This document shows, piece by piece, positions 63,401 to 64,000 of a stretch of 64,000 bases of DNA. Both the position numbers and the translations under genes were made by a program. The notes below the pieces were generated by a model. It was not told the origin of the DNA. It did no database searches and saw nothing but the letters and a program-made list of their open reading frames with translations. The stretch comes from CAZJHX01 sp964545715 (lineage in GTDB: Bacteria > Myxococcota_A > UBA9042 > GCA-2863065): contig CAZJHX010000001.1 of assembly GCA_964545715.1 (NCBI GenBank), positions 1 through 64,000 on the forward strand. Reading direction: 5' to 3'. The stretch's first letter is position 1. Each line of letters starts with the position of its first letter.

Positions 63401-64000
63401 GTCGCAGCTGATCGACGGATTGCTGCACGTCTTGGTCACCGGGTCGCACTTATCCTGTGTGCAGGGGTTGCCGTCATCGCACGCAGGCTTGAAGTCGCAG
63501 AGGCCGCCGCCACCCTCCACGCACGTGCCCAGGGTGCATGCGTCGCCGTCATCACATGCAAACGTGGTGTACAGGCACCCCCCCGTCGCAAAGTCGCACG
63601 TGTCCACGGTGCACGGGTTGCCGTCGTCGCAGCTCTTGGGCTCGAACAGGCACGTGCCCGGGTCCGTCGCGCCGTTACAGAAGTCGGTGGTGCACGGGGT
63701 TCCGTCGTTGCACGCCGGGGGGAAGATGCACCCGTCTGCAGCGTCACACAGGTCCAAGGTGCAGTTGTCGCCGTCCACGCAGACGATCGGCTGGTATGTG
63801 CAGCCCCCCGACGCGTCGCAAAGGTCCTTTGTGCACGCGTTTTTGTCGTCGCATTTGGCCTCGAACACGCAGCCCAGCGCGATGTGGCAGCTGTCAGCGG
63901 TGCACACGTCCCCGTCGTTGCATGTGACCGCTTTGTACTGGCACTCGCCGCTGTCGTCGCAGGTGTCCACCGTGCAGGCGTTGCCGTCGTTGCAGTCCGT
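54404..64000 (-). CDS. Giant Cys/Asp repeat surface protein (5' end beyond window)
   Basis: The frame is open over all 9,597 bases to the right edge, so at least 3,198 residues are encoded and the start is not in the window. Almost the whole chain is tandem ~20-22-residue repeats of the form CDDG-x-x-CT-x-D-x-C-D-x-x-x-GC with aromatic or hydrophobic residues between. Towards the C-terminus (from ~residue 1,900 of the visible part) units are more irregular and include Cys-Pro linkers. The end is PKDPTEFPQCP with no sorting tail. The many Cys and Asp suggest a rigid disulfide- and metal-stabilised rod on the cell surface. No enzymatic domain was seen. Confidence 0.88.
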   Translation of the reverse strand, partial: TDCNDGNACTVDTCDDSGECQYKAVTCNDGDVCTADSCHIALGCVFEAKCDDKNACTKDLCDASGGCTYQPIVCVDGDNCTLDLCDAADGCIFPPACNDGTPCTTDFCNGATDPGTCLFEPKSCDDGNPCTVDTCDFATGGCLYTTFACDDGDACTLGTCVEGGGGLCDFKPACDDGNPCTQDKCDPVTKTCSNPSISCDDNNACTQDLCNSLTGACFFLPVSCDDDSACTTDSCDIGTGCAHAPITCEDENICTIDYCDAAKGCVFVQTGDCPCDPGTPSSCDDKNACTTGECVPTPGGGGSCKFESLVCDDGDLCTVNSCDSAIGCVFAAKGCLDDNACTLDQCDLTSGDCINAPNPCDDQNACTTDLCDAAAGCSHVYACDDADACTIDACDTVTGCTHTDKDCSDGIACTLDVCDKAAGQCSNPPDPCIDDNACTWDGVCDAQDGCVFVPLKDGKAVCDDGDPCTADTCDPTAGCTNAPLCDDSNACTLDTCDAALGCAHVQIACQDANPCTVDACLPAVGCVFNPKNCGDANACTVDKCDVTSGLCSHTPAVCNDGNACTTDSCDVALGCVAAPVDVATVCDDEIPCTKDLCDPIAGCQNVPQASCPCPGGTDAECDDGDACTLSVCDPATLICAQGAVTCSDNDPCTVDFCDSDQGCLLQPVQCNDGQVCTADSCDQATGLCQHQALNCDDLDACTIDVCEPSLGCINLYDCDDSDVCTEDTCDPVAGCANTIVISCDDGDKCTADKCNRQTGECSNAPVDCDDGDACTADGCKAEDGSCTHTAITCADDDKCTLDSCDPAAGCVFADKCDDSNPCTVDACETATAGCTYTANACVDLVDGTQIPNLCTDDSCDPATGCVHTLKDCDDKAACSVETCSVITVDGVHGAQCSSAPVDCDDKSVCTVDTCDDATGCSNALIDCSDGIYCTTDLCDPSSGCSNVPIAGCPPLGPSCQSHADCDDGSLCTNDGCVAGSCRNVPITCADGDVCTDDLCSPLVGCVFNAKSCADDDVCTEDSCAGDGACIHVPALCDDGDKCTSDTCTAPIGCVFVYSCDDKSACTFDLCDPTEGCVHLDKDCSDADACTTDLCNPTSGACHYEPVTCDDGDPCTVETDDEGAPICDTQDGCVYKARSCDDGDPCTTDACDSQTVDGCVSTDACDDQNACTTDSCNAVTLCSHGQVTCDDKNPCTVDTCDPASGCVFVPKTCDDGNACSTDVCDPVSGFCSHAPLDCDDNSACTLDLCDPQQGCANLLVSCDDSDACTTDGCVAASGCFHAPISCNDGNDCTTDSCEPGAGCQNTPAPCTDANPCTDDVCTPGLGCQHPLKDCDDGKACTIDTCHLSLGCVHTPIPGVPCPCDVDADCSDNDACTNDVCVNSPSGKVCQFNAKACEDGDPCTLGFCVNGGCQQVANPCLDTNACTIDGCGATGCTHTFDPACDPICQTAADCAVLLEGKPCSVATCPVAGGTCQVAAKECDDNNACTIDVCDPGAGGCVSTAIECDDNSDCTIDQCSNVDGSCMFELIVCNDDNPCTIDTCVPDEGCTTTPVDCSDVDAEGNALLCTLDTCDPGTGECLNTPLSCSDGLLCTIDQCDPVTGGCAFSQKSCDDSNACTDDYCNPFTGACESVPKTCNDPDPCTVDSCDLQTGLCAFLPISCNDGNNCTQDSCTGGVCEHTPLNCEDGDACTIEFCDAASGLCKLAALNCDDKNACTTDSCDPATGECQFVPKDCSDGNKCTIDTCDPVTGACAFAVDTCDDADWCTLDACNPMLGELDKCVNTPIGGNCGNPCQLSAECDDNNACTTDLCFGGLCINAPMKCDDGIVCTLDFCNPSTVQCEFQLLAGCEELCPFSDCDDCNPCTEDVCHESGTCVWDPEPECTSCNSDLDCQPQHHPAAVATGQVNFCKVGSCQVTGAGKCPGAGKCVWEDKVCHDANICTLDLCEPSSGCQFRTAGDANGDGLIDCDTGCDEDADCFDGNPCTKDGCELTTNACFFLPVACDDSDLCTFDMCDPTSGECVNTPDVTCAGGGSACKTEADCDTGNKCVWFGCAPEDAGGGCLYEQVACNDYNPCTTDTCDPAVGCVYTQADDSCQPPQCATTADCDDDNACTSDACVFGKCIHEPVADCPKVYCKADAECVDALTCTIDACLPIGECESKPVLCQSGLGCQFFYGECVEGYGCEFNTNFNCEAPCNSDADCASADLCYASECVEGSCEIALVDAIPPDDDAPAPTYCTDFDECTVDVCNPLTGKCEYVPDPACVGSCTTDADCPDLGIATCAPPKCAAGACTQSILPCQDFDPCTSDACDGATKQCVFTAVAGCLGCATDSECDDGNACTEDACDDGDCTFTDIDNCLPCTSNSDCIPEAKVCAYGLCDQGSGKCKTLTIPDCIPCDPAATGDEVKAVCDDGIACTVDTCHPTFCFCEHVTDPTQSGCPGTPCTTNNVCEDGDPCTLDSCDFAAVDEEGSPAPKCDHQPATETAIDVCPKACTGAMDCYDQDACTMDACDVSTGTCVWTKVDCVDGLACTVDHKCEPTQGCVFEPVTSCSADCATNADCDTGLKCLQGICDGGTCSVVEVVCNDGLPDTQDFCNADTGKCESVTYEGWTGCTEDDDCDNGNECQEHFCTSVGTCAYAPIECEDHAACTVNSCDPVTGCKFSVIAGCNAACVNADADCHDSDACTVDLCSDGVCSNTYDPNCAKKTCVKDIDCTDDNACTWSRCVDGYCATNPVLCQDGKPCSTQVVGQDEVEEEGGSAPPDCDVSTGCNFLPDLECSALCLSDADCDTGHPCAPGVCNPATNVCEVTPVVCPSDANPLTLEVCNDATGTCKSVPVTTPVVSPCAEDSHCDDGDACNDNDCIDGGCVFAQVSCDDSDPCTIDSCDPAAGCVFTVVPGCQGCAKDSDCETWSQCFVDTCDTATAQCQHIAIKDCQPCDKDQEDVDCNDGDPCTLDKCAQDGSCFYLPSCETPSCTNDSQCIDNDPCTVNRCTNDVCSYTKAACKDGNPCTIDGTALCDPNQPYCAHHEDPTCGGLTCLTDDDCPAGDWNPCYVGKCSLTGQCSVTLTSCNDGDPKTKDYCDPVTGECVYVPYAGNWVGCVDSPEGDPLCDDGDLCTQDDCEGGQCTYAIIACTDFDICTTDACDPVDGCVFTALDPCPGCDVDPDCDDGDACTDDFCGTNGATPTNCINVPKDPTEFPQCP

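Noticed and set aside
54404..64000. CRISPR-like regular repeats
   Set aside because: The periodicity is ~60-66 bp and codes for continuous Cys repeats in one frame; units are degenerate rather than identical and no spacer structure or cas gene is present.

Overview
The window is high-GC, gene-dense bacterial DNA. It carries many lipoproteins and secreted proteins built from acidic Cys/Asp repeats: CNG-x-DDDCDG-x-x-DEG (MopE-type) motifs, CDDG-x-xCT-x-D-x-C repeats and thrombospondin type 3 repeats. It also carries two MYXO-CTERM-like C-terminal tails, PAS/GGDEF/EAL proteins and a wax ester/triacylglycerol gene set. This points to Myxococcota or the related Bradymonadia; I cannot fix genus or species from sequence alone. 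I saw no rRNA, tRNA, CRISPR array or insertion sequence.

Layout. 1-12,012: large exported proteins. These are a zinc D,D-peptidase fused to thrombospondin type 3 repeats (cut by the left edge), a Cys-rich lipoprotein, a roughly 2050-residue surface protein with carboxypeptidase-regulatory-like domains, and a lamin-tail-domain surface protein. 12,168-12,832: a VapBC toxin-antitoxin pair. 13,133-18,627: a compact peptide natural-product (RiPP-like) locus. It has a 69-residue Lys-rich precursor with a textbook double-glycine leader, a peptidase-containing ABC transporter, an unrecognised 399-residue protein with candidate metal ligands, an iron/2-oxoglutarate oxygenase and an exostosin-type glycosyltransferase. 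This is my best candidate for an undescribed system. 18,628-25,561: a decayed stretch, Cys-rich lipoproteins, a papain-like (NlpC/CHAP-like) protein with a long coiled coil, and a flotillin-like protein.

25,637-31,937: a tightly overlapping five-gene neutral-lipid operon (acyl-CoA synthetase, serine hydrolase, acyltransferase, alpha/beta hydrolase, wax ester synthase/DGAT). 32,343-38,862: a decayed nucleotidyltransferase cassette, a von Willebrand A/MopE-repeat lipoprotein broken by two compensating small indels, a thioredoxin-like protein, a receiver-PP2C-STAS signalling protein, a NUDIX hydrolase and an FHA protein. 38,911-44,224: an SOS mutagenesis operon (imuA-imuB-dnaE2) behind two near-identical LexA-type palindromes exactly 40 bp apart. 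44,234-54,407: further exported proteins, a RibD-C-like reductase, two cyclic-di-GMP proteins, a PNGase F-like N-glycanase lipoprotein and a nucleotidyltransferase cassette. 54,404-64,000: more than 3,190 codons of a giant Cys-repeat protein whose N-terminus lies beyond the right edge.

Functionally, the region combines cell-surface construction, storage lipid synthesis, stress-induced mutagenesis, signalling, and a probable secreted modified peptide.
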